Assembly: GCA_964602845.1 (NCBI GenBank) | Contig: CAZRSW010000027.1 | Coordinates: 1-19,795 of the forward strand | DNA: 19,795 bases | From: CAZRSW01 sp964602845 | GTDB lineage: Bacteria; Chloroflexota; Dehalococcoidia; Lucifugimonadales; UBA826 | Direction: 5' to 3' | Shown: piece by piece, positions 1-8,271 of the stretch | Position numbering within the stretch: the first letter of the stretch is position 1 | Layout: every line of letters starts with the position of its first letter | Position numbers and translations under genes: made by a program | Notes under the pieces: generated by a model | What the model saw: the letters and a program-made list of their open reading frames with translations, nothing else | Database searches by the model: none | Told to the model about the DNA's origin: nothing

Positions 1-10
1 ACTCATAAAA

Positions 11-1039
11 TTAATCCCATGTGAATACCACCTTGCCCGTGGTACCACCGATAAACAGATCATACGCCTTTTTTGCTTCTCCAATATCGAAGGTATGAGT
101 GATCAGCTTCTCCATGGGCGATTTTTGATCAACAACAAACCTCGATACTTCTTCTAAACCGGCTCGGCTAAAAGTCCAAGACCCATAAATGGTCAGTTGC
201 TTATGAATGATCTGCCGACTTATGTCGAAGGTGGTCTCATTGCCCTCCCCAACGAAACATACTTTCCCCCAAGACTTAACGCTATCTACGGCCTGAAGAC
301 GCACCTGGGGAATGCCTGTAGCGTCAAGCACACCATCACTACCCAAACCCTTCGTTAGTTCTCTTATCGTCTGTTCCGCATTCTGCGCGGAAGAGTCTAT
401 CACTGCGTCGGCGCCAAGGGCACGAGACAAATCTAATCTCTCCGGAACTACATCAATGGCAATTACGCGTATACCCATTTGGGCAGCAAACATGGTCACG
501 CTCAGCCCTACGGGACCTTGTCCAAATACCACTAAGGTCTCAGATGCATTAAGTGAAAGTCTCTTCAAAGCATGAAAGGCGGTCCCAGTGCCACACGCGC
601 AGGCGGCTCCGGATGCAAAGTCCAACCCTTCCGGCATATGTATACATGTGGAAGCTGGCACTACGAGAAAATCCTGATGTCCTCCATCCATAGTACTCCC
701 ATATATCTCATGGTGCACTAAACACATCTGCGTGTACCCCATCTCGCACATATTGCACCGATTGCAACCTGTATAGTGATGCATCATTACCCTATCACCT
801 AATTCTAAACCGTCCACACCTGGTCCTATCTCCGAAACAATCCCGCAAGGTTCATGCCCCACAACTTTCAAGTCCGATGGATTGCCCTTCATAGCTGCCT
901 TCATTCGCAACGGCGCAAGGTCACTGCCACATATCCCAGAAGCTTTCATGGCCAAAACCACCTCACCTTTTCCAGGATCAACTCGATCTATGTCTCTGAT
1001 TTGAATTTCACCGTCACCAGGAAAGAAAATACCTCGCAT
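11..1039 (-). CDS. Zinc-dependent medium-chain alcohol dehydrogenase (threonine/polyol dehydrogenase-like)
   Basis: This is a member of the MDR superfamily that should oxidise a secondary alcohol, probably of a sugar, polyol or hydroxy acid, with a nicotinamide cofactor in the cytoplasm. Counted from the ATG at 1039, catalytic-zinc ligands are seen as C37 in GICGSD and H62-E63 in GHE. The structural zinc loop has C92, C95, C98 and C106. The Rossmann motif GQGPVG is at 173-178, and an Asp near 196 at the end of the next strand favours NAD over NADP. In-frame GTG codons lie at 1048 and 1042. The ATG at 1039 is preferred because the protein then begins MRGIFFPG as family members do, and an AGGTAGG sequence sits about 6 nt upstream. 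Length (342 aa) is normal. It diverges from the SDR gene, so the two may share a substrate pathway; the exact substrate cannot be read from the sequence. Confidence 0.9.
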   Translation of the reverse strand: MRGIFFPGDGEIQIRDIDRVDPGKGEVVLAMKASGICGSDLAPLRMKAAMKGNPSDLKVVGHEPCGIVSEIGPGVDGLELGDRVMMHHYTGCNRCNMCEMGYTQMCLVHHEIYGSTMDGGHQDFLVVPASTCIHMPEGLDFASGAACACGTGTAFHALKRLSLNASETLVVFGQGPVGLSVTMFAAQMGIRVIAIDVVPERLDLSRALGADAVIDSSAQNAEQTIRELTKGLGSDGVLDATGIPQVRLQAVDSVKSWGKVCFVGEGNETTFDISRQIIHKQLTIYGSWTFSRAGLEEVSRFVVDQKSPMEKLITHTFDIGEAKKAYDLFIGGTTGKVVFTWD

Positions 1040-1139
1040 CACTTGCACCTACCTTAGGAATATGTTTTATTGAACCCATGCTAATAAATCGTAGATACTT
1101 GGCTGCTTAAAAAATCGTTCCTTGATATTATGACAGCCT

Positions 1140-1147
1140 TAAGGAGG
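1140..1147 (+). promoter_or_regulatory. Strong Shine-Dalgarno of the SDR gene
   Basis: TAAGGAGG lies 7 nt before the ATG at 1155. It is a near-perfect anti-16S match and much stronger than most other start sites in this window, suggesting high translation of this dehydrogenase and fixing its start. Confidence 0.8.
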
Positions 1148-1154
1148 ATTTCAC

Positions 1155-1943
1155 ATGAACCAACTAAGAAACAAAATCGCCTTAGTTACCGGGGGTGGGC
1201 TTGGTATAGGTGCGGCTGGTGCTATTGAACTAGCTAAGCAGGGTGCTTCAGTGGCTATAATGGATATCAACGAGTCAGCAGCAAATCACACGGCAGAAGT
1301 AATCATTAATAATGAAGGGAAGGCTATAGTCTTATCAGCTGATGCTTCATCGGCCCAGGAATGTAAGGAGGCCGTTTCCAAAACGGTCGATACGTTTGGA
1401 GGTCTAGATATCCTGTTCAACAATGTTGGGATTCAACCAGTTGAATCCTATGCCAATGTAGAAGATACAACAGAAGACTTGTGGGACCGCATCATCAACG
1501 TGAACCTAAAGAGCCGTTTTCTCATGGCCAAGTATTCTATACCGGAAATGCGGCGTCGAGGGGGTGGTGTGATTATAAGCTCAGCCAGCGTACAAGGACA
1601 GCAATCAATGAATCTCGTCCCTGCCTATGCCGCATCCAAAGGGGGAGATCTATCTCTAACCCGGCAGATGGCACTCGATTATGCTAACGATAATATAAGA
1701 GTTCTATCAATTTGTCCTGGAGGGGTTGATACCCCACTCTGGCGAGATTCAGTGCTAAGCCAGGGACTGGATGTTCAAGAAGCGATAGCCGCATCCGGCG
1801 AATCTCATCCTATAGGTCGATTAGGTGAACCCGAAGATATAGCCCGAGTAGTTGCTTTTTTGGCTAGCGAACAAGCCTCTTTTATGACAGGAACATTTGT
1901 GAATGTTGATGGAGGTATGATGTCAAAGGGAGCCTGGGCCTAG
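1155..1943 (+). CDS. Short-chain dehydrogenase/reductase (classical SDR)
   Basis: This is an NAD(P)-dependent oxidoreductase of 262 aa, the usual length for a classical SDR. Visible motifs are the nucleotide-binding TGGGLGIG at 12-19, an Asp at 37 at the end of beta-2 (favouring NAD), NNVG at 89-92 in place of the common NNAG, a serine-rich strand with the likely catalytic Ser145, and Y158-xxx-K162. The PGG near 188-190 and the C-terminal VDGG are also typical. A very strong ribosome binding site precedes the ATG. The gene diverges from the zinc dehydrogenase and its stop codon overlaps that of the convergent sulfatase. The neighbourhood suggests oxidation of a sugar or hydroxy compound, but the substrate is not determined. 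Confidence 0.92.
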   Translation: MNQLRNKIALVTGGGLGIGAAGAIELAKQGASVAIMDINESAANHTAEVIINNEGKAIVLSADASSAQECKEAVSKTVDTFGGLDILFNNVGIQPVESYANVEDTTEDLWDRIINVNLKSRFLMAKYSIPEMRRRGGGVIISSASVQGQQSMNLVPAYAASKGGDLSLTRQMALDYANDNIRVLSICPGGVDTPLWRDSVLSQGLDVQEAIAASGESHPIGRLGEPEDIARVVAFLASEQASFMTGTFVNVDGGMMSKGAWA

Positions 1944-3325
1944 AACCCATCCCAAAAAGAGTTAAACGGAGCGATATCGTCACCAAATTCCTGGCGTGCT
2001 TCAACTAGCTTTCGCCTGAGATCCGCTAAGATATCTCGATGATCATTGGAGCATGATAAATCATCTGTTTCCATGGGATCAGTCTCTATGTTAAACAACT
2101 GGCTATGCCTTACATTTCCTAGACTATATTCTATTAATTTCCACTGATCTGCCTGAACTGACCTCATCAAATCCCTGTATGCAAAATATAAATAATCTCT
2201 CCTGGGCATAGGATCGCCTCGAATTTCTGCGACGAGGCTACGACCTAAGACCGTTTTCGGGATCTCTGCTCCCGCCAATTCACATATCGTGGGATAGACA
2301 TCCACAGTGTAGGTGGGATAAGTGCTAATTTTAGATTTCGGTACACCTGGACCAGATATTATAAGTGGCACATGAATACTGTGATCATATAAATTCTGCT
2401 TACCCATGAGGCCATGCCTTCCCAAGGCCAACCCGTTGTCACCAGCAAAAACAATCATTGTATTATCAAGTTTTCCAGATTTCTCAAGCGATAAGATAAT
2501 TTTTCCGACCTCGGCATCAATGTGACTGATCATGGCGTAGTACTCGGCAATGTGCTGCTTAATTTCATCTGTCCTTCTCGGGATAGAAGACAGAAGTTCA
2601 TCCCTCACGGTTAGCTGACCATTATCAAAGGGATGATTTTCCATGAAGTTAGAGGGTATTTGAATATCGTCAGGATTGTACAGATCAAGAAATTCTTGTG
2701 GCATAGTCCTTGGATCATGAGGAGCCATGAAAGCCACATAGGCAAAAAATGGTTGTGATCCTGTATAACTCTCTATAAAACTCGATGCCTGTTCAGCAAA
2801 TAACTCACTGGAATGTCGACCAGAATTTACATGAGTTGCAATTTTTTCTTCAATCTCATTGGACGGACGAAAATAGGCTGTCTTAGTAATCCTACCATCG
2901 TATTTCCCGCTAGGATCAAATTCATGTACTGGCACATTCCAATGATCATACATACCACCAAAATAAACGTCAGCACCATCATTAAAACTACGCGCATAGG
3001 ACTCATGCCCATTGTGCCATTTGCCAGCCCCCCAACAATAGTATCCCGCTGCTTGCAATGCCTCTCCAAGTAGCACTTGATCCTCAGGGATGTATTTGCC
3101 CGACTCAGCTAGGTGGAAAAGAGTCCGCCCTGTCAGCAACATTGCTCGACTTGGCATACATACCGCTACATCCGTTCCGCCCATGATGTAAGCATGTTCA
3201 AAAGTAGTCCCACTCGCTACCAGTCGGTCTAGATTAGGAGTCTTGATTTGTTCATTTCCAAGAGCTTTGATCGTATCAAATCTCTGATCATCAGTGAATA
3301 ACAGAAGTATATTAGGTGATTCCAT
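1940..3325 (-). CDS. Type I sulfatase (formylglycine-dependent), cytoplasmic
   Basis: This alkaline-phosphatase-fold sulfatase should hydrolyse a sulfate ester. From the ATG at 3325 the protein is 461 aa. It shows the metal-binding D12-D13 in FTDDQR, the formylglycine motif CMPSR with C56 as the modified residue followed by LLTGR, and a downstream GDNG metal-site motif with a following HVPLI strand. An in-frame ATG at 3364 would add 13 residues, but GAGGAG lies at normal distance before 3325 and the protein then starts directly in the fold. There is no signal peptide, so a cytosolic protein is inferred. It resembles choline-sulfatase and iduronate-sulfatase-like clades; the substrate is unknown. 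It is downstream of and co-directional with the lactonase. No formylglycine-generating enzyme is present in the window. Confidence 0.92.
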   Translation of the reverse strand: MESPNILLLFTDDQRFDTIKALGNEQIKTPNLDRLVASGTTFEHAYIMGGTDVAVCMPSRAMLLTGRTLFHLAESGKYIPEDQVLLGEALQAAGYYCWGAGKWHNGHESYARSFNDGADVYFGGMYDHWNVPVHEFDPSGKYDGRITKTAYFRPSNEIEEKIATHVNSGRHSSELFAEQASSFIESYTGSQPFFAYVAFMAPHDPRTMPQEFLDLYNPDDIQIPSNFMENHPFDNGQLTVRDELLSSIPRRTDEIKQHIAEYYAMISHIDAEVGKIILSLEKSGKLDNTMIVFAGDNGLALGRHGLMGKQNLYDHSIHVPLIISGPGVPKSKISTYPTYTVDVYPTICELAGAEIPKTVLGRSLVAEIRGDPMPRRDYLYFAYRDLMRSVQADQWKLIEYSLGNVRHSQLFNIETDPMETDDLSCSNDHRDILADLRRKLVEARQEFGDDIAPFNSFWDGF

Positions 3326-3484
3326 TAAGGTGACGCTCCTCACAATAAGCGTATCATTCCACACAACGAATAAAGTTTAAATCCCATACTCCATCGGACG
3401 GATCAATATAAGTGACTAAGATCAAAATACCTATTGGGACGGAGGTAGTACAGTCAGGAAGTCAATACAAGAGCCCCAGCTAAG

Positions 3485-4501
3485 TTACTCAGTCCTCACA
3501 GAAAGCAGCCACATGGGCTCTCGTCCAACTTCATACCTCTTAAAAAAATTCAATTGCCCACCATGTTCGATATTAAAAACGGAGACATGCCCGGATTCTA
3601 ACCCACCGGAATATAAATACTGCCCGGTATGATCTATATCCAAAACCCTTGGAACTGGCTCAGTGTCCACTCTACCCAATGAAGTCAGTTTTCCAGAATT
3701 GGGGTCCACAGCAAATCCGGCTATAGAATCATCTCCTCTATTAGGTGCATAAAGAAACTTACTGTCAGGAGTCATTCTAATTTGAGCACAGGTATTGGTA
3801 CCCTGAAAGCCTTCGGGCAAAGTTGATTTCGTCTCTATTTCTGTCATTGAACCAGGGTCATCACGATACGAATAAACGGTTACGCTCGATTCTTGTTCGT
3901 TAGAAAAATACACAAATTTGCCGTTTTTATGATACGTGTAATGCCTAGGTCCACGATTATATTTCTGATTGATATCAGCCTTAGGAATAGGAGACACTTC
4001 ACCGCTCACTTCATTATAAGCAAAAGATTTTATGACGTTGATACCATACCCTCCAGCAATATGCGGCAGTAATAGAGAACGATTCGATTGATCTGTCATG
4101 ACGCAGTGTGCTCCCGGACCGGTTGGGATCCACACTGGATCACCTCGGAGCATTCCTCGGTCAACTTGTTGAACGCTCAGGCCTCCGCCGCTATAGTGAG
4201 CTCCAAACAGGGTATTACTGGTGCTATCCAACGATATGTAGCAGGGGTCAGAATTAAGTTGCGGCCCATCCGCAAGATGGTCAAGTGATCCGGTCAAGGG
4301 ATCAAACTTGAACGATGCTATCCTGGGTATATCTCTGAGTCCTACATATAGGATGAAGTTTTCCACATCCAGTACCAGTGGAGCGGGTCGGCCAAGTACC
4401 CTTGTTTCAGCAATTTTAGTAAGGGCCCCATTTTCGGGATCGATTTCCCAACAGGCTATATAGTCATCACCAGAAAGGGCCATGAGTAATACCTGCTTCA
4501 C
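3485..4501 (-). CDS. Lactonase family beta-propeller protein (6-phosphogluconolactonase, Pgl-like)
   Basis: The 338-aa protein matches the seven-bladed propeller lactonase family, which hydrolyses sugar lactones such as 6-phosphogluconolactone or muconolactone-type compounds. Repeating strand patterns such as GDDYIACWEIDPENG, ASFKFDPLTGSL, VTVYSYRDDPGS and IAGFAVDPNSGKL mark the blades. Family-like segments include HxGGYG-type and NRGDDSIAGF sequences and a C-terminal GREPMWL. The start is a GTG at 4501, with GGAGG 8 nt upstream. No signal peptide is visible. It lies about 160 nt upstream of the sulfatase on the same strand and diverges from the MATE exporter. With two dehydrogenases nearby, an oxidise-then-open-lactone route for a sugar is plausible. 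Confidence 0.85.
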   Translation of the reverse strand: MKQVLLMALSGDDYIACWEIDPENGALTKIAETRVLGRPAPLVLDVENFILYVGLRDIPRIASFKFDPLTGSLDHLADGPQLNSDPCYISLDSTSNTLFGAHYSGGGLSVQQVDRGMLRGDPVWIPTGPGAHCVMTDQSNRSLLLPHIAGGYGINVIKSFAYNEVSGEVSPIPKADINQKYNRGPRHYTYHKNGKFVYFSNEQESSVTVYSYRDDPGSMTEIETKSTLPEGFQGTNTCAQIRMTPDSKFLYAPNRGDDSIAGFAVDPNSGKLTSLGRVDTEPVPRVLDIDHTGQYLYSGGLESGHVSVFNIEHGGQLNFFKRYEVGREPMWLLSVRTE

Positions 4502-4619
4502 GTAGTACCTCCACCATTTTCTTGTAGGGTCAACATCAATGTATCGCCATTCTATCAGTAACTATGTGTGAACAACTCTGCAGATACGTCCTATCATTAA
4601 TATCATCCTTTCCTGTATC

Positions 4620-4641
4620 GTTGACTATCAACAATTGTCAA
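4620..4641. promoter_or_regulatory. Candidate operator: nested dyads between lactonase and MATE genes
   Basis: GTTGA-CTA-TCAAC at 4620-4632 is a perfect 5-bp dyad. It overlaps an outer TTGAC/GTCAA inverted repeat spanning 4621-4641 that contains CAATTG. On the minus strand the right end reads TTGACA, a consensus -35. On the plus strand TTGTCA (4635-4640) lies 15 nt before TAAAAT (4656-4661), a candidate promoter for the MATE gene. The rest of the 260-nt divergent gap shows nothing else recognisable. Confidence 0.35.
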
Positions 4642-4762
4642 TGGTCCTCACAGAGTAAAATTTGATTTTAGAATGCAACTACTTAATCCGATTAAATCAA
4701 TCGCCCTCTGCTAAGGTAAGAAAGCAAATAAACTGAAACCTATTAAGTCTGCAACATCAAAA

Positions 4763-6136
4763 TTGCTCCTGCGCTGGTCCCGTGAAAATGGGTACCAACA
4801 AATTCTACTGATTGCCTTTCCTTTAATACTCAGTACAGGATCTTGGTCTATCCAGCAATTCATAGATCGGATGTTTTTATCTTGGCATTCTCCTGACGCT
4901 CTCGCTGCAGCTATGCCAGCTAGCATACTAAGCTTCACCCTTATAAGCATCTTCATGGGTACCGCAGGATACTCAAACACATTCATAGCCCAATATATGG
5001 GGGCGAAACGACCCTGGAGAGTAGGGCCTTCAATGTGGCAGGGGCTCTACATTGCTTTGTTCGGAGGCATGGTAATAGCGATATTATCATTGGCAGCCAA
5101 ACCCATTTTTGAATTTATAGGCCACGATCCGGCTGTTAGAAAACTTGAAATCAGCTATTGGAGGATACTTACTCTCGGAAGTGTATTCCCGCTTTTAAAG
5201 ATAGGGGTATCTTCGTTCTTCTCCGGAAGAGGCAGAACTTATCCAATTATGTGGGCAAATTTTGCTTCCACCCTTATAAATATTGCTTTGAATTACTGCC
5301 TAATCTTTGGGAATCTGGGTTGTCCTTCAATGGGAATAATCGGTGCGGGAATATCAACCGTTATTTCAGAAATGTGTGGTTTCTTGATCCTCGCCTCCTT
5401 GATTTTTCGTCCGAAACATGAGTCGCTATTCAAAACCCTTTCAGGGTTTCCAATAAATAGAGAACTACTGCTAAGATTACTACGGTACGGCGCTCCCAAC
5501 GGCATCCAATTCTTTCTGGATATAGCAGCCTTCTCCGCATTCATACTTATAGTTGGCAGGATTGGAGCCTCCCAGTTAGCCGCTACAAACATCGCACTTA
5601 ATATCAGCATGCTTGGGTTTATGCCAATGATTGGCCTAGGTATAACAGTAAGCGTATTGGTAGGTCAATCATTGGGGGCTAACAGACCTAACATGGCTGA
5701 TCGAGCTACAATCTCCTCCTTGCAGATTTCAACTGTTTACATGAGCTCATTAGCTATCCTGTTCCTGGTTCTACCTGGCATATTCATTTACCCGTTTGCG
5801 GCAGGTGCAGATCCATCCGAATTCGAATTGATAAAATCTCACGCTCTTGTCGCAGTCCGATTTGTAGCAATATGGACATTGTTTGACTCCGTGGGGATCG
5901 TGACCTCGGCTTGCCTGAAGGGAGCAGGTGACACCACTTATGTGATGAAAACCATCGCCATATTAGCAATAATACTGTTGGTATTACCAACTTATCTTGC
6001 AGTTGAAGTACTGTCACTTGATCTAATCGCGGCTTGGTCCATAGGAGTTTTCTATATTATCGCCTTAGGGGCGGCCTATGGAATCAGGTTCAAAGAAGGG
6101 AAATGGAAGTCAATCAGAGTAATAGAAAGGGAATAA
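4763..6136 (+). CDS. MATE-family efflux transporter (NorM-like)
   Basis: This is a multidrug and toxin extrusion antiporter in the inner membrane, exporting organic cations or metabolites in exchange for Na+ or H+. The 457-aa protein has about 12 hydrophobic segments in two repeats of six, as expected for the family. Typical features are an early FPLILSTGSWSIQQFIDRMFL segment, GAGISTVISE in the first half, and VSVLVGQSLGANRP at the start of the second. The start is uncertain. The frame is open back to a TAA at 4712-4714 and contains no ATG; a TTG at 4763 is the first usable codon, and an AAGG at 4714-4717 could serve a rarer start such as ATT at 4742. It diverges from the lactonase and precedes the second sulfatase after a 176-nt gap. 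Confidence 0.9.
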   Translation: MLLRWSRENGYQQILLIAFPLILSTGSWSIQQFIDRMFLSWHSPDALAAAMPASILSFTLISIFMGTAGYSNTFIAQYMGAKRPWRVGPSMWQGLYIALFGGMVIAILSLAAKPIFEFIGHDPAVRKLEISYWRILTLGSVFPLLKIGVSSFFSGRGRTYPIMWANFASTLINIALNYCLIFGNLGCPSMGIIGAGISTVISEMCGFLILASLIFRPKHESLFKTLSGFPINRELLLRLLRYGAPNGIQFFLDIAAFSAFILIVGRIGASQLAATNIALNISMLGFMPMIGLGITVSVLVGQSLGANRPNMADRATISSLQISTVYMSSLAILFLVLPGIFIYPFAAGADPSEFELIKSHALVAVRFVAIWTLFDSVGIVTSACLKGAGDTTYVMKTIAILAIILLVLPTYLAVEVLSLDLIAAWSIGVFYIIALGAAYGIRFKEGKWKSIRVIERE

Positions 6137-6221
6137 AATAGCGCCTGAAGCAAACTCCGTCATTGGCTAGCATGTCATCCAATATTGACACCTCGTGAAA
6201 AGATAGCGTCCCACAATAATG

Positions 6222-6238
6222 GACGGTTCAATACCGTC
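6222..6238. promoter_or_regulatory. Inverted repeat upstream of second sulfatase
   Basis: GACGGT and ACCGTC form a perfect 6-bp stem around the loop TCAAT, 74 nt before the sulfatase start. A TTGACA (6185-6190) lies upstream, but no good -10 follows at normal spacing. No T tract follows, so this looks more like an operator or leader hairpin than a terminator of the MATE gene. Confidence 0.3.
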
Positions 6239-6312
6239 ACTTGCACACCAAAAAAATGATATCATCCTCACACTTGAACCCAAGCGTATAAACATGGGAG
6301 GCAGTAGATAAT

Positions 6313-7650
6313 ATGGCAGCCAGTAGACCGAATATAGTCCTAATTATGTCAGACGATCTTGGCTACGAAGTGCTAGGAGCTAACGGGGGAACCTCTTATC
6401 AAACGCCACGCTTGGATGAGCTGGCTCAAACTGGTATGCGCTTTGAGAACGCACACGTTATGCCTCTGTGCACTCCAACAAGAGTCTCATTAATGACAGG
6501 TAAGTATAACTTCCGTAACTACATTGGATTTGGATTAATCCGCCCTGATGAAATAACCGTTGGTCATCTTCTTTCTAATGCAGGCTATAACACATGTATT
6601 TCTGGCAAGTGGCAATTATATTCTTACAACCCTCCTGATCAATACCCTGAGTATCGATCAAAAGGCCAGAAAATAGAAGATGCTGGATTTGACGAATTCT
6701 GTGTGTGGCACGCCCATCATACGGAAGAAAAAGGCTCACGGTATAAAAACCCTGTCATCTTCCAAAACGGCACATATCTAAACGATACGGATGGGAAGTA
6801 TGGGGAGGATATATTCTGCGATTACATTATTGACTACATAGATAGAAAAAAGGATGATGAGAATCCGTTTTTCGTGTACTGGCCTATGGCTGCTACTCAT
6901 AAACCTCATGAACCCACACCTGACAGCCCTGAGTGGGACGATTTTGATCCACCCTCCAACCGATCACTTGGCGCCAAAACCTGGGCAGAACTTGAGGATG
7001 GTTCCTGGTCAGACGATCCTCGTTTCTACGCGGATATGGTCAGCTACCACGATAAGGTCATAGGTCGGCTTATGGATTATCTAGAACAACAAGGACTGCG
7101 CGAAAATACCCTGGTCATTTATCTCGGTGATAATGGGAGCCCGGATGATGTCTGTTCCATGATGCATGAACACAACGAAATATGCGGTGGAAAGGGTAAA
7201 ACAAATGACAGAGGAACACACGTTCCACTAATATGCAATATGCTAGGTACTATACCTTCTGGAACCGTTCAATCCGATCTTATCGACCCAACAGACTTCC
7301 TACCTACCATTTTCGAGGCAGCTGGACTCAATTTCCCCAAAGAATATCTAATAGACGGGGTGTCCTTTTATCCCCAGTTAACCGGAGAAAAAGGATCTCC
7401 AAGAGACTGGATTTTCTTCCATTTTGAGCCTATGAACAAACGCCGGGGGGAATCTTCAAGTCTACCCGACGAGGCAGAGGAGAAAATACGGTTTGCCAGG
7501 AACCACCATTGGAAACTCTATGAAACTGGTGAACTCTACGACCTTGATTCAGACTTGGATGAAGATGTTCCCATATATGAATCACAAGATAACCCGCGAG
7601 AGTCTTTGGCCAGGTCATCACTCAAGCCAGTGTTTGATAGGATGGAATAA
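6313..7650 (+). CDS. Type I sulfatase (arylsulfatase-like), cytoplasmic
   Basis: This is a second formylglycine-dependent sulfatase, 445 aa. It shows PNIVLIMSDD with metal ligands D14-D15, the modification motif CTPTR with C53 as the formylglycine precursor, LMTGKY after it, and YLGDNGS with a later GGKGKTNDRGTHVPL carrying active-site Lys and His. The ATG at 6313 is preceded by GGGAGG. There is no signal peptide, so cytosolic action is inferred. Sequence around the active site differs clearly from the sulfatase at 1940-3325, so this is not a recent duplicate and probably has another substrate. It converges on the MsrB gene with 21 nt between stops. Confidence 0.92.
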   Translation: MAASRPNIVLIMSDDLGYEVLGANGGTSYQTPRLDELAQTGMRFENAHVMPLCTPTRVSLMTGKYNFRNYIGFGLIRPDEITVGHLLSNAGYNTCISGKWQLYSYNPPDQYPEYRSKGQKIEDAGFDEFCVWHAHHTEEKGSRYKNPVIFQNGTYLNDTDGKYGEDIFCDYIIDYIDRKKDDENPFFVYWPMAATHKPHEPTPDSPEWDDFDPPSNRSLGAKTWAELEDGSWSDDPRFYADMVSYHDKVIGRLMDYLEQQGLRENTLVIYLGDNGSPDDVCSMMHEHNEICGGKGKTNDRGTHVPLICNMLGTIPSGTVQSDLIDPTDFLPTIFEAAGLNFPKEYLIDGVSFYPQLTGEKGSPRDWIFFHFEPMNKRRGESSSLPDEAEEKIRFARNHHWKLYETGELYDLDSDLDEDVPIYESQDNPRESLARSSLKPVFDRME

Positions 7651-7671
7651 TCCACTCCCACTCTTTCAGAC

Positions 7672-8064
7672 CTAATTATCCATCTTGAGGTCTAGTGAAG
7701 CAGAATTAATACAGTACCTCAATCCGGTCGGCTTGGGTCCATCAGGGAACACGTGTCCTAAGTGAGCACCGCAGTGGTGACACATAACCTCTGTTCGGGT
7801 CATGCCTAGGGACGTGTCCAGTTCCGAATCAATTTTCTGTTCATCCAACACCTGATAAAAAGATGGCCAACCGCAGAATGAATCATATTTAGCTTCTGAC
7901 GAGAATATCTCCTCACCGCAGCAAACACACAAATATGTTCCCACATCCTTTGTATCCCAGTACTCGCCAGTGAAAGGACGTTCCGTCGCCTTATTCCTTG
8001 TAACCTCAAATTGCTCCGGAGTCAACCTGCCGCGGTATTGCTCATCATCTCTGGGATCTTCCAT
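7672..8064 (-). CDS. msrB: Peptide methionine (R)-S-oxide reductase MsrB
   Basis: MsrB reduces methionine-R-sulfoxide in proteins. From the ATG at 8064 the protein is 130 aa, the normal size. Zinc ligands are seen as C46/C49 in CVCC and C95/C98 in CHHC. The catalytic cysteine is C118 in RYCIN, with a further Cys at 64 in the conserved SFCGWPSF segment. The frame stays open upstream to a possible start at 8199, which would add 45 residues. That extension is not family-like, and GGAGG lies 6 nt before 8064, so the shorter form is chosen. The gene stands alone, ending 21 nt from the convergent sulfatase stop, and is probably an oxidative-stress housekeeping gene. Confidence 0.93.
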   Translation of the reverse strand: MEDPRDDEQYRGRLTPEQFEVTRNKATERPFTGEYWDTKDVGTYLCVCCGEEIFSSEAKYDSFCGWPSFYQVLDEQKIDSELDTSLGMTRTEVMCHHCGAHLGHVFPDGPKPTGLRYCINSASLDLKMDN

Positions 8065-8271
8065 ATCGCCCTCCAGGTACTTAATGCCACCTATAATAAA
8101 ATATTTCCAGTTAGATAATCTGCCGCCCCGGTTAAAGATCCTGGACCCGCAGGAGAAACAGCCACACTCCATGCTCATTAGAAAGTAGATAGTTTCCAAA
8201 CATATCCATTCACAACCTAACTAAATTAACATCGCTCGACCATACGATATCCACTCAATCCATATTGTATC

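Noticed and set aside
4133..4143. CACTGGATCAC copy identical to part of the 16493-16513 palindrome
   Set aside because: It lies inside the lactonase coding sequence and lacks the matching CCGTG half site; probably chance.
8065..8199. N-terminal extension of MsrB containing CGCFSCG
   Set aside because: It is not family-like, and GGAGG is placed correctly for the internal ATG at 8064.
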